Shown: positions 57,365 to 64,000 of the stretch, in pieces | Layout: every line of letters starts with the position of its first letter | How positions within the stretch are numbered: position 1 is the stretch's first letter | DNA from: Vreelandella aquamarina | GTDB lineage: Bacteria; Pseudomonadota; Gammaproteobacteria; Pseudomonadales; Halomonadaceae | Direction: 5' to 3' | Assembly: GCF_020075495.1 (NCBI RefSeq) | Contig: NZ_JABYQT010000004.1 | Coordinates: 124,001 to 188,000, forward strand | DNA: 64,000 nt | Translations under genes and position numbers: made by a program | The notes under the pieces: generated by a model | Seen by the model: the letters and a program-made list of their open reading frames with translations, nothing else | Database searches by the model: none | What the model was told of the DNA's origin: nothing

Positions 57365-58300
57365 ATGACACCACCTATCGAGCGCGCCGTGATCGTGGGC
57401 GCTGGCACCATGGGGGCCACGCTTGCCAAGCTGATGCTGGCGCATCGGCTACCGGTACGCATGATCGATCGTCAGGCGAGCGCCCTCGAGGCGTGCCGTC
57501 ATGAAATCGAACGAACGTTCCCGGATGACCCGGCCGTGGCAGGGAAGCTTGATGTGCAGACTCACTGGTCGCCGGAGGGCGAAGGCAGCATCGTGATCGA
57601 GAGTGTCACGGAAAATCTGACGATCAAGCGTGCGGTGATCGCCGAGGCCGAAGCGCACTGTGAACCCACGACCCTCATCGTGACCAATACTTCGGGGCTT
57701 TCCATCGACGCCATTGGTCAGGGTATGCGCCGCCCCGAACGCCTGGCCGGTGCGCACTTCTTCAACCCGGCGGATCTGGTTCCCGCCGTGGAAGTCATTC
57801 CCGGTGCGGCCACTGCCCAGGCGACGCTTCATCGGACCTGCGCCTTTCTAACGTTTCTTGGCAAGCGGCCTGCACTTCTCAAGCAGAGCGTTCCCGGTTT
57901 CGTCGCCAATCGCCTTCAGCACGCCCTCATGCGTGAATGCCTGTCCTTGCTTGAAAAAGGTGTTGTCGATGCCGAGGCGCTGGACGAGATCGTCCAGTTC
58001 TCCATCGGAGTCCGGCTGGCGCTGAGCGGGCCGTTGCTGCAGCGCGACCTCAACGGGCTTGATACGCACCTCAATATTGCCCGCTACCTGTACGAGGATC
58101 TAGAGGATACTCACACGCCTTCCCGTTTGCTTGAAGAGTACGTGGCGCAAGGGCGGCTGGGCGCCAAGGCCGGGCAAGGGTTCTACCCATGGGATGAAGC
58201 GCGTATCGAACGCCAAAAGCACCAGAGCCGCGATAGCCTGAAGCGCATTATAGCGGTCGCAATGGAAGAAAAGAGGAGTGGTAACGATGGTGAACACTAG
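57365..58300 (+). CDS. 3-hydroxyacyl-CoA dehydrogenase family protein
   Basis: 311 residues. NAD-binding VIVGAGTMGATLAKLMLAH, then SVTENLTIKRAVIAEAE, the catalytic His in GAHFFNP, and QSVPGFVANRLQHALMREC. Same fold as HADH, carnitine and gulonate dehydrogenases; substrate uncertain. ATG at 57365 with AGGAG. Overlaps the cyclase-family gene by 14 bp. Confidence 0.88.
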   Translation: MTPPIERAVIVGAGTMGATLAKLMLAHRLPVRMIDRQASALEACRHEIERTFPDDPAVAGKLDVQTHWSPEGEGSIVIESVTENLTIKRAVIAEAEAHCEPTTLIVTNTSGLSIDAIGQGMRRPERLAGAHFFNPADLVPAVEVIPGAATAQATLHRTCAFLTFLGKRPALLKQSVPGFVANRLQHALMRECLSLLEKGVVDAEALDEIVQFSIGVRLALSGPLLQRDLNGLDTHLNIARYLYEDLEDTHTPSRLLEEYVAQGRLGAKAGQGFYPWDEARIERQKHQSRDSLKRIIAVAMEEKRSGNDGEH

Positions 58301-59324
58301 CCAGGACCCACGATGGCAACAGCGCCCGGAAGGGGCTAACTGGGGGGATTTTGGCCCTGATGATCAACTGGGCAGAGTCAATCTGCTGGGACCCGAGCAG
58401 GTGCTGAAGGGGGCGCGCGAGGTCGTCACGGGAAACGTCTTCAGCCTGTCGCTGCCGCTGGATTTACCGGGTGGAAATGCGCTCAATCCGCGGCGCTTTC
58501 CACCGCGCCTTGCGCCGACAAGCCTTGGTCAGAACGACTACCTCAACTTTCCGCTTGCCAACCTGCACCCGGGCCTCGTCGATGTCATCAGCGATGACCA
58601 GGTCGTACTGTCGCTCCAGTACTCCTCCCAGTGGGATTCCCTGGCCCATGTAGGGGCACTTTTCGACGCCGATGGTGATGGCCAGCCCGAGCGGTGCTAC
58701 TACAACGGCTATCGGGCCGAAACCGATATCCAGCGCCTGGACGGTGAAGAGGCATTGGGCCACTCTCGCGCCCAGCGGCTGGGGGTGGAAAACATGGCGG
58801 TTCACGGTATGCAAGGGCGGGGGGTGTTGGTGGATCTGGTCCGTGTATACGGTCATGGGCGCACGCTTGTCGGCTACAGAGAGCTTATGTGCGCGCTGGA
58901 TGAGCTGGGCGTCACCATTGAACCCGGCGACATGCTGGTGCTGCGCACGGGCTTTGCCGACGCGCTTTTGGAGATGGCGGGTCAGCCGGATGTCGAAAAA
59001 CTCAAGCAAACCGGCGCCGTGCTGGACGGTACGGATGCGTCGCTGCTGCAGTGGATAAGCGACAGCGGCATCGTTGCCATTTGCGCCGATAACTATGCCG
59101 TCGAGAATGCGGACAAGGCTATTGCGCCGGAGGATTGCTGCAAACTGCCATTGCATCACCACTGCCTTTTCAAGCTGGGTCTGCCGCTTGCAGAGCTCTG
59201 GTATCTCACGCCTCTGGCCGATTGGCTGCACGAGCATCAGCGCTTCCGCTTCTTGCTGACTGCGCCTCCGCTTCGTCTACCGGGAGCTATCGGGTCACCG
59301 GTAACACCGGTGGCTACCGTTTGA
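58287..59324 (+). CDS. Cyclase family (kynurenine formamidase superfamily) hydrolase
   Basis: 345 residues. The family metal region is present as SQWDSLAHVG, followed by AVHGMQGRGVLVDL and a late HHHCLFKLGLPLAELWYL. Metal-dependent hydrolases of this group open lactams, amides or ring compounds. Start ATG 58287, 9 nt after GAGGAG. Last gene before a terminator. Confidence 0.85.
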   Translation: MVNTSQDPRWQQRPEGANWGDFGPDDQLGRVNLLGPEQVLKGAREVVTGNVFSLSLPLDLPGGNALNPRRFPPRLAPTSLGQNDYLNFPLANLHPGLVDVISDDQVVLSLQYSSQWDSLAHVGALFDADGDGQPERCYYNGYRAETDIQRLDGEEALGHSRAQRLGVENMAVHGMQGRGVLVDLVRVYGHGRTLVGYRELMCALDELGVTIEPGDMLVLRTGFADALLEMAGQPDVEKLKQTGAVLDGTDASLLQWISDSGIVAICADNYAVENADKAIAPEDCCKLPLHHHCLFKLGLPLAELWYLTPLADWLHEHQRFRFLLTAPPLRLPGAIGSPVTPVATV

Positions 59325-59449
59325 TATTTCTCTTTGAAAGCACGCCTTCTAATACTTTTGTCTTGTGATTTTTCTCTGCTATTCGAGTTTTGATATTTCA
59401 GTTTTAGATATGTGCATGTTTTTTAAATGAATATTTAAAAAAATGAATG

Positions 59450-59474
59450 AAAAGGAAGGCTCGGCCTTCCTTTT
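59450..59474 (+). terminator. Rho-independent terminator after cyclase-family gene
   Basis: Stem AAAAGGAAGGC (59450-59460) with GCCTTCCTTTT (59464-59474), loop TCG, T-rich 3' side. The AT-rich stretch 59325-59449 before it shows no gene. Confidence 0.8.
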
Positions 59475-59510
59475 TCATGGTTTGACGTAGCGCCAAGGTC
59501 TCTTTATTTT

Positions 59511-59544
59511 GTTCGTATTGCAAATCAATGTTCGTTTTGCGAAC
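59511..59544. promoter_or_regulatory. Paired IclR-type operator before pcaI
   Basis: GTTCG-TATTG-CAAAT (59511-59525) and GTTCG-TTTTG-CGAAC (59530-59544), the second with perfect arms; starts 19 bp apart. The second ends 42 bp before the pcaI ATG. Confidence 0.7.
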
Positions 59545-59585
59545 AAGGCTTGCTGTAACGGCATACATAGTCAAGAGGCAACCCA

Positions 59586-60404
59586 ATGGCCGAGTTTCTC
59601 AGCTTGCATGACGCGGTGGCGCGCTACGTCGAAGACGGCGCGACCGTGGCCATGGAAGGCTTTACCCATCTCATCCCGTTCGCGGCGGGTCATGAAGTGA
59701 TTCGCCAGCAAAAGCGCGATCTCACCTTGATCCGCATGACCCCGGACATCATCTACGACCAGCTGATCGGCGCCGGCTGCGCCAGAAAGGTGATCTTCTC
59801 CTGGGGCGGCAATCCGGGGGTCGGGTCGCTTCATCGCCTGCGCGACGCGGTCGAGAAGGGCTGGCCGCACAAGGTCGAGATTCTCGAACACAGCCACGCC
59901 GCCATGGCCTGCGCCTTCGAAGCGGGGGCGGCGGGCTTGCCGCTGGCGGTGCTGCGCGGCTACGTGGGCAGCGAGCTGCCCAGCGTCAACGACCAGATCA
60001 AGTTCATCGAATGCCCGTTTACCGGCGAGCGTCTGGCGGCAGTACCGTCGGTGCGCCCGGACGTCTCGATCGTTCACGCCCAGCGGGCGGATCGCCAGGG
60101 CAACGTGCTGGTCGAAGGCATCGTCGGTGTGCAGAAGGAAGCCGTGCTGGCGGCCAGGCACAGCATCGTCACGGTCGAAGAGATCGTCGACGACCTCGAC
60201 ACCCACCCCAACGCCTGCGTGATTCCCGGCTGGGCGATCAGCGCCATTGCAGTGGCCGAGAAGGGCGCACTGCCTTCCTACACCCACGGCTACTACGGGC
60301 GCAGCAACCGCTTCTACAAGGAGTGGGACGCCATCGCCCGTGACCGCGACACTTTCACCCGGTGGATCGACGAAAACGTGCATCAAACAGGGGAGAACGC
60401 CTGA
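59586..60404 (+). CDS. pcaI: 3-oxoadipate CoA-transferase subunit A
   Basis: 272 residues of the CoA-transferase alpha family: VAMEGFTHLIPFAAGHEVIR, FSWGGNPGVGSLHRLRDAVE and VTVEEIVDDLDTHPNACVIP. With PcaJ it transfers CoA from succinyl-CoA to 3-oxoadipate. Stop overlaps the pcaJ start by one base. Confidence 0.9.
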   Translation: MAEFLSLHDAVARYVEDGATVAMEGFTHLIPFAAGHEVIRQQKRDLTLIRMTPDIIYDQLIGAGCARKVIFSWGGNPGVGSLHRLRDAVEKGWPHKVEILEHSHAAMACAFEAGAAGLPLAVLRGYVGSELPSVNDQIKFIECPFTGERLAAVPSVRPDVSIVHAQRADRQGNVLVEGIVGVQKEAVLAARHSIVTVEEIVDDLDTHPNACVIPGWAISAIAVAEKGALPSYTHGYYGRSNRFYKEWDAIARDRDTFTRWIDENVHQTGENA

Positions 60405-61177
60405 TGAGTCTCGAGTACACCTCTTCTGAAATGATGACCGTCACCGCGGCCCGGGCTCTTGAAAACGGCTCGACCTGCTTCGTGGGCATTGGCCTGCCGT
60501 CGGAAGCTGCCAATCTGGCGCGCCTGACCCACGCCCCGGACGTGGTGCTGATCTACGAATCCGGTACGCTGCAGACCAAGCCCAACGTGCTGCCGCTGTC
60601 CATCGGCGACGGCGAGCTGGCCGAAACCGCGCTGACCACCGTTGCGGTGCCGGAGATGTTTCGCTACTGGTTGCAGGGCGGCAAGATCGACGTCGGCTTT
60701 CTGGGCACCGCCCAGATCGACAAGTACTGCAATTTGAACACCACGCTGATCGGCGATTACCGCGAACCCAAGGTGCGTCTGCCCGGCGGCGGCGGGGCGC
60801 CCGAGATTGCCACCAACGCGGGTGAAGTGTTCATCACGCTCAAGCACTCCCGGCGGGCCTTCGTTGACCGGGTCGACTTCGTCACCACCCTCGGTTTTGG
60901 CCGCGACGGTAAGGGGCGCGATAACGTACCCAATATCGGTAAAGGCCCCACCCGTGTGATCACCGATCTGTGCGTGATGAAACCCGACCCGGAGACCAAA
61001 GAGCTGGTCGTGGTATCGCTGCATCCGGGCGTCACCCGCGAAGAGGTCATGGACGCCACCGGCTGGGAAGTACGCTTTGCCGACCAGTTGGAGGCCACCC
61101 CGGAGCCCAGCGAAAACGAGCTGACCATTCTGCGTGAACTGAAAGAGCGCACCGAGCGCGCCCACGCCGGCCAATAG
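60404..61177 (+). CDS. pcaJ: 3-oxoadipate CoA-transferase subunit B
   Basis: 257 residues. VGIGLPSEAANLARL at the start, the catalytic Glu in IYESGTLQTKP, and VRLPGGGGAPEIATNAGEV. GGGGAG ribosome site. Coupled to pcaI by TGATG. Confidence 0.9.
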   Translation: MSLEYTSSEMMTVTAARALENGSTCFVGIGLPSEAANLARLTHAPDVVLIYESGTLQTKPNVLPLSIGDGELAETALTTVAVPEMFRYWLQGGKIDVGFLGTAQIDKYCNLNTTLIGDYREPKVRLPGGGGAPEIATNAGEVFITLKHSRRAFVDRVDFVTTLGFGRDGKGRDNVPNIGKGPTRVITDLCVMKPDPETKELVVVSLHPGVTREEVMDATGWEVRFADQLEATPEPSENELTILRELKERTERAHAGQ

Positions 61178-61201
61178 GCGTTTGAGTTGCAGGAGAGAAC
61201 G

Positions 61202-62404
61202 ATGAGCGATGTTTATTTGTGTCATCCCCGCCGTACGGCGGTAGGCCGTTTTGGCGGCACGCTGGCCGCCGTTCGCCCGGACGATATGGCCGCGACGATC
61301 TTCAAGGCGGTCCTCGCTGAGGCGCCGGAGCTCGACCCGGCGGCCATCGAGGAAGTCTTCATGGGCTGCGCCAATCAGGCCGGCGAAGACAATCGCAACG
61401 TGGCGCGCATGTCATCACTGCTGGCGGGCATTCCCACCTCGGTGCCCGGCACCACCATGAACCGTTTGTGCGGCTCGGGCATGGATGCGGTAGGCACCGC
61501 ATTTCGCGCCATCAAGGCCGGTGAAATGGCGTTGGCGCTTGCCGGCGGCGTGGAGTCGATGTCCCGCGCGCCTTATGTGATGGGCAAGGCCGACAGCGCT
61601 TTTGCGCGCGGCCAGAAGATCGAGGACACCACCATTGGCTGGCGCTTCGTCAATCCGGTCATGAAGAAGTCCTTCGGTATCGACTCGATGCCGGAAACCG
61701 CAGAAAACGTCGCCGAGCAGTTCCATATCTCTCGTGAAGATCAGGACGCCTTCGCGCTGCGCTCCCAGCAGAAGGCCGCCGCCGCCCAGAAGGCCGGGCG
61801 CTTCGCCCGTGAGATCACTGCCATCGAGATTCCGCGGCGCAAGCAGGACCCGCTGATCTTCGATACCGACGAGCACCCGCGGGAAACCTCGCTCGAGAAA
61901 CTCGCCAGCCTGCCGACGCCGTTTCGGGAAGGTGGCAGCGTCACCGCCGGTAACGCCTCCGGTGTCAACGACGGCGCCGCCGCCATGCTGGTGGCGAGCG
62001 AGGAGGCGGTCAAACAGTACGGTCTCAAACCGATGGCGAAGATCATCGGCATGGCCACCGCCGGGGTCGAACCGCGCATCATGGGCTATGGCCCGGTACC
62101 GGCGGTGAAAAAGCTTCTCGAGCGTACCGGCGTTGCCCTCGACGATATCGACGTGTTCGAGTTCAACGAAGCCTTTGCTGCCCAGGCGCTCGCCTGCATG
62201 CGCGATCTGGGACTGAAAGACGACGACCCTCGGGTCAATCCCAACGGCGGCGCGATTGCCCTCGGCCACCCGCTCGGCATGTCCGGTGCACGGCTGCTAC
62301 TCACCGCCGCGCATGAGCTTCAGGAGCGCGGCAAGCGCTATGCGCTCTGCACCATGTGCGTGGGCGTGGGTCAGGGCATTGCCACGCTGATCGAACGCGC
62401 CTGA
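61202..62404 (+). CDS. pcaF: 3-oxoadipyl-CoA thiolase
   Basis: 400 residues. Active Cys in [12 protein letters not shown], the His in [16 protein letters not shown], and the second Cys in [12 protein letters not shown]. Cleaves 3-oxoadipyl-CoA to succinyl-CoA and acetyl-CoA. ATG at 61202 with AGGAGAG. Confidence 0.94.
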   Translation: MSDVYLCHPRRTAVGRFGGTLAAVRPDDMAATIFKAVLAEAPELDPAAIEEVFMGCANQAGEDNRNVARMSSLLAGIPTSVPGTTMNRLCGSGMDAVGTAFRAIKAGEMALALAGGVESMSRAPYVMGKADSAFARGQKIEDTTIGWRFVNPVMKKSFGIDSMPETAENVAEQFHISREDQDAFALRSQQKAAAAQKAGRFAREITAIEIPRRKQDPLIFDTDEHPRETSLEKLASLPTPFREGGSVTAGNASGVNDGAAAMLVASEEAVKQYGLKPMAKIIGMATAGVEPRIMGYGPVPAVKKLLERTGVALDDIDVFEFNEAFAAQALACMRDLGLKDDDPRVNPNGGAIALGHPLGMSGARLLLTAAHELQERGKRYALCTMCVGVGQGIATLIERA

Positions 62405-62415
62405 AGGAGGCAACG

Positions 62416-63219
62416 ATGGCTTTTCTGGAAATCAATGGTCGCTGCGTGGCCTACCGGCTGCTCGGCGCCCAGACCAACCCGCTGGTCGTGCTGGCGCATC
62501 CATTGGGGATGAGCCAGGCGGTGTGGGACGACGTCATCCCGGCGCTCTTGCCCCGCTATCGCGTGCTGACCTGGGATCTGCCGGGCCACGGTGCCAGCCA
62601 GGCGGCCAACGGTGAGCGCATTACGCCCGCTGATCTGGCCGCCGAGGCGCTGGCGCTGGCGGATCTGGCCGGCGCTTCGCGCTTTCACTTCGCCGGCACT
62701 TCCATTGGCGGCGTCGTGGGCCAGCAACTGATCAAGGTGCACGGCGAGCGCCTGCTTTCGGCCACGCTGACCAACACCGGTGCGGTGATCGGCAATCCGG
62801 AACTCTGGAACACACGCGCGAACCGCGTGCGTGACGAAGGCCTGGCGGCGATGGCCCAGGAGATCGTGCCGCGCTGGTTTTCTCAGAAGGCGTTCGAGGC
62901 AAGCCCTGCCCTGAAAGCGGGCTGGTGCGTGCAGATGGGCCGCGGCGATGACGAATCCTACGCCCAACTCTGCGAGATGCTGGGCCGCGACACCTTCACC
63001 GGGCAGCTTGCCGGCAAGGGCGTCAAGGTGCAGCTGCTGGGCGGAAGCGACGATCTGGCCACGCCCCCGGCAACGCTCGAGGCGCTTGCCGAGGAGCTTG
63101 ACGGCGCGCCGCTCGAGGTGTTCGAGGGCGTCGGGCACGTGCCATCGGTCGAGGCGCCGGCGCGCCTTGCCGAGAACGTGCTTGAATTGCTTTCATCCCG
63201 GGCTGATAACGTAAGTTAG
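62416..63219 (+). CDS. pcaD: 3-oxoadipate enol-lactonase
   Basis: 267 residues, alpha/beta hydrolase. LAHPLGMSQAVWDDVIP, nucleophile Ser in GTSIGGVVGQ, the Asp region GGSDDLATPP and the His in GVGHVPSVEAP. Hydrolyses the enol-lactone to 3-oxoadipate. Start ATG 62416 after AAGGAGG. Last gene of pcaIJFD. Confidence 0.92.
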   Translation: MAFLEINGRCVAYRLLGAQTNPLVVLAHPLGMSQAVWDDVIPALLPRYRVLTWDLPGHGASQAANGERITPADLAAEALALADLAGASRFHFAGTSIGGVVGQQLIKVHGERLLSATLTNTGAVIGNPELWNTRANRVRDEGLAAMAQEIVPRWFSQKAFEASPALKAGWCVQMGRGDDESYAQLCEMLGRDTFTGQLAGKGVKVQLLGGSDDLATPPATLEALAEELDGAPLEVFEGVGHVPSVEAPARLAENVLELLSSRADNVS

Positions 63220-63253
63220 AGCAATCCTTGTGAAGCGAGTTGATCGCTTTGTT

Positions 63254-63583
63254 TCAAAAATAGGGCGCGAGCCGGGCGCGTAATTGAGTGCGGTAGGCGG
63301 CGTCGTCGATCCGGCTGTTGGTGAGCATGTTGTCCAGCAGGGCGCCGCGTTTTTTGGCCGAATTCGGCAGCGCCTTGACGTGCGTATCGATCCAGACCAG
63401 ACGCTTCTGGTCGTCCACCAGCAGATTGTCCAGGTGCGGGTCGCGGTGGTAATAGCCCGCCCTGGTAAGCTCGGGCAGGGATACCCGCTCCTGTAGTTCA
63501 AGCCTGGGCGTGGCTTGAACCCGGTGAATAAGATACCAGCCGGAGTGCCGTCCAAACCGAAAACGTTGCAGCTTGTTGAGCAT
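63254..63583 (-). CDS. Short kinase-like protein, apparently a shortened LPS/Kdo kinase-type fold
   Basis: 109 residues with a catalytic-loop-like HRDPHLDNLLVDD and LVWIDTH, as in Kdo/LPS-type kinases. The part before it is far too short: only LIHRVQATPRLEL precedes the loop, so the N-lobe and hinge are missing. Either a decayed gene or a small protein with a new role. Ribosome site weak. Lies just after the serine dehydratase terminator. Confidence 0.6.
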   Translation of the reverse strand: MLNKLQRFRFGRHSGWYLIHRVQATPRLELQERVSLPELTRAGYYHRDPHLDNLLVDDQKRLVWIDTHVKALPNSAKKRGALLDNMLTNSRIDDAAYRTQLRARLAPYF

Positions 63584-63616
63584 GGAAAGGACTCTATCAA
63601 TCGTTCGCCGAATATG

Positions 63617-63638
63617 AAAACCCCGGGCAGGCCCGGGG
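63617..63638 (-). terminator. Rho-independent terminator of the serine dehydratase gene
   Basis: On the minus strand, stem of eight pairs CCCCGGGC (63621-63628) with GCCCGGGG (63631-63638), followed by TTTT. A second hairpin CCGGTCT/AGACCGG at 63651-63666 precedes a plus-strand TTTT. Confidence 0.75.
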
Positions 63639-63679
63639 TCTGGATCAAGGCCGGTCTCAAGACCGGTTTTGTTACCGGC

Positions 63680-64000
63680 TCAACACTCGATCGCATTCAC
63701 CGCCAACCCGCCCTTGGACGTCTCCTTGTACTTGTCGAGCATGTCGCGGCCGGTGTCGCGCATGGTGCGGATGACCTTGTCCAGGGAGATGAAGTGGGTG
63801 CCGTCGCCGCGTAAAGCCATTTGGGCGGCGTTGATCGCCTTGATGGTGGCAATCGCGTTGCGCTCGATGCAGGGCACCTGAACGAGTCCACCCACCGGGT
63901 CGCAGGTCAGGCCCAGGTTGTGCTCAAGGCCGATCTCGGCGGCGTTTTCCACCTGCTCGGGCGTGGCGCCCATGACCTCGGCAAGCCCCGCCGCGGCCAT
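63680..64000 (-). CDS. sdaA: C-terminal part of L-serine dehydratase (iron-sulfur type), 5' end outside window
   Basis: The last 106 residues. [20 protein letters not shown] holds two cysteines of the [4Fe-4S] site, and the protein ends LAVNAIEC, where the final Cys is known to reach the active site in related enzymes. Deaminates L-serine to pyruvate. The rest lies beyond base 64000. Confidence 0.92.
   Translation of the reverse strand: MAAAGLAEVMGATPEQVENAAEIGLEHNLGLTCDPVGGLVQVPCIERNAIATIKAINAAQMALRGDGTHFISLDKVIRTMRDTGRDMLDKYKETSKGGLAVNAIEC

Overview
The window reads as a chromosomal segment of a high-GC gammaproteobacterium. The gene order gmk-rpoZ-spoT-ridA, oxyR-recG and ubiC-ubiA-phoB-phoR resembles Pseudomonas and Halomonas, and the protein style (acidic secreted proteins, TRAP and TTT solute-binding proteins, NSS transporter) points to a Halomonas-like member of the Halomonadaceae. 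No rRNA, tRNA, insertion sequence or CRISPR array was seen.

Layout. (1) 1-5.9 kb is an AT-richer defence/accessory island: the 3' end of a subtilase-like gene, a type I modification pair hsdM-hsdS with no hsdR in view, a frameshifted inovirus Gp2-like gene, a DUF3883 nuclease-like gene and an unlisted remnant of a DUF1016/YhcG nuclease. (2) 6-21 kb is mostly housekeeping: pirin, DNA glycosylase, MFS exporter, lipoprotein, extensin-like protein, gmk-rpoZ-spoT-ridA, an SDR, oxyR-recG, a YccS-like membrane protein and a quinone-oxidoreductase-like MDR. (3) 21.3-27.3 kb is a catabolic operon (DUF3100 membrane pair, M20 amidohydrolase, beta-hydroxyacid dehydrogenase, aldehyde dehydrogenase) with a convergent LysR gene. 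(4) 27.3-30.8 kb: SCP2-like protein, HU, rubredoxin reductase-like protein, ubiC, ubiA.

(5) 30.8-40.6 kb is the phosphate region: phoB-phoR behind two tandem Pho boxes, and pstS, pstCAB-phoU on the other strand. Between them lie cysZ and the most unusual part of the window: two paralogous small secreted acidic proteins whose promoter regions were duplicated along with them (a shared upstream block about 120 bp before a sigma54-like -24/-12 element). Between the paralogues is a 220-nt stretch with repeated AGGA hairpin loops and a terminator, which looks like a CsrB/RsmZ-type RNA.

(6) 40.6-49 kb is housekeeping: thioesterase, orphan TRAP binding protein, uvrD, hexR, NSS transporter, DUF72, aroQ. 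(7) 49-63.2 kb is a large catabolic region: an IclR regulator, a tripartite tricarboxylate transporter (tctCBA), a CaiB/BaiF CoA-transferase, an SDR, a muconolactone isomerase-like protein, a YciI-like protein, an AtoE-type transporter, a 3-hydroxyacyl-CoA dehydrogenase, a cyclase-family hydrolase and pcaIJFD of the beta-ketoadipate pathway. A 15-bp palindrome (GTTCG-N5-CGAAC type) precedes each transcription unit; at three places it occurs as pairs exactly 19 bp apart, which suggests one IclR regulon. (8) The window ends with a shortened kinase-like gene and the 3' end of an L-serine dehydratase gene. All functional statements are from reading sequence and family knowledge; no searches were run.
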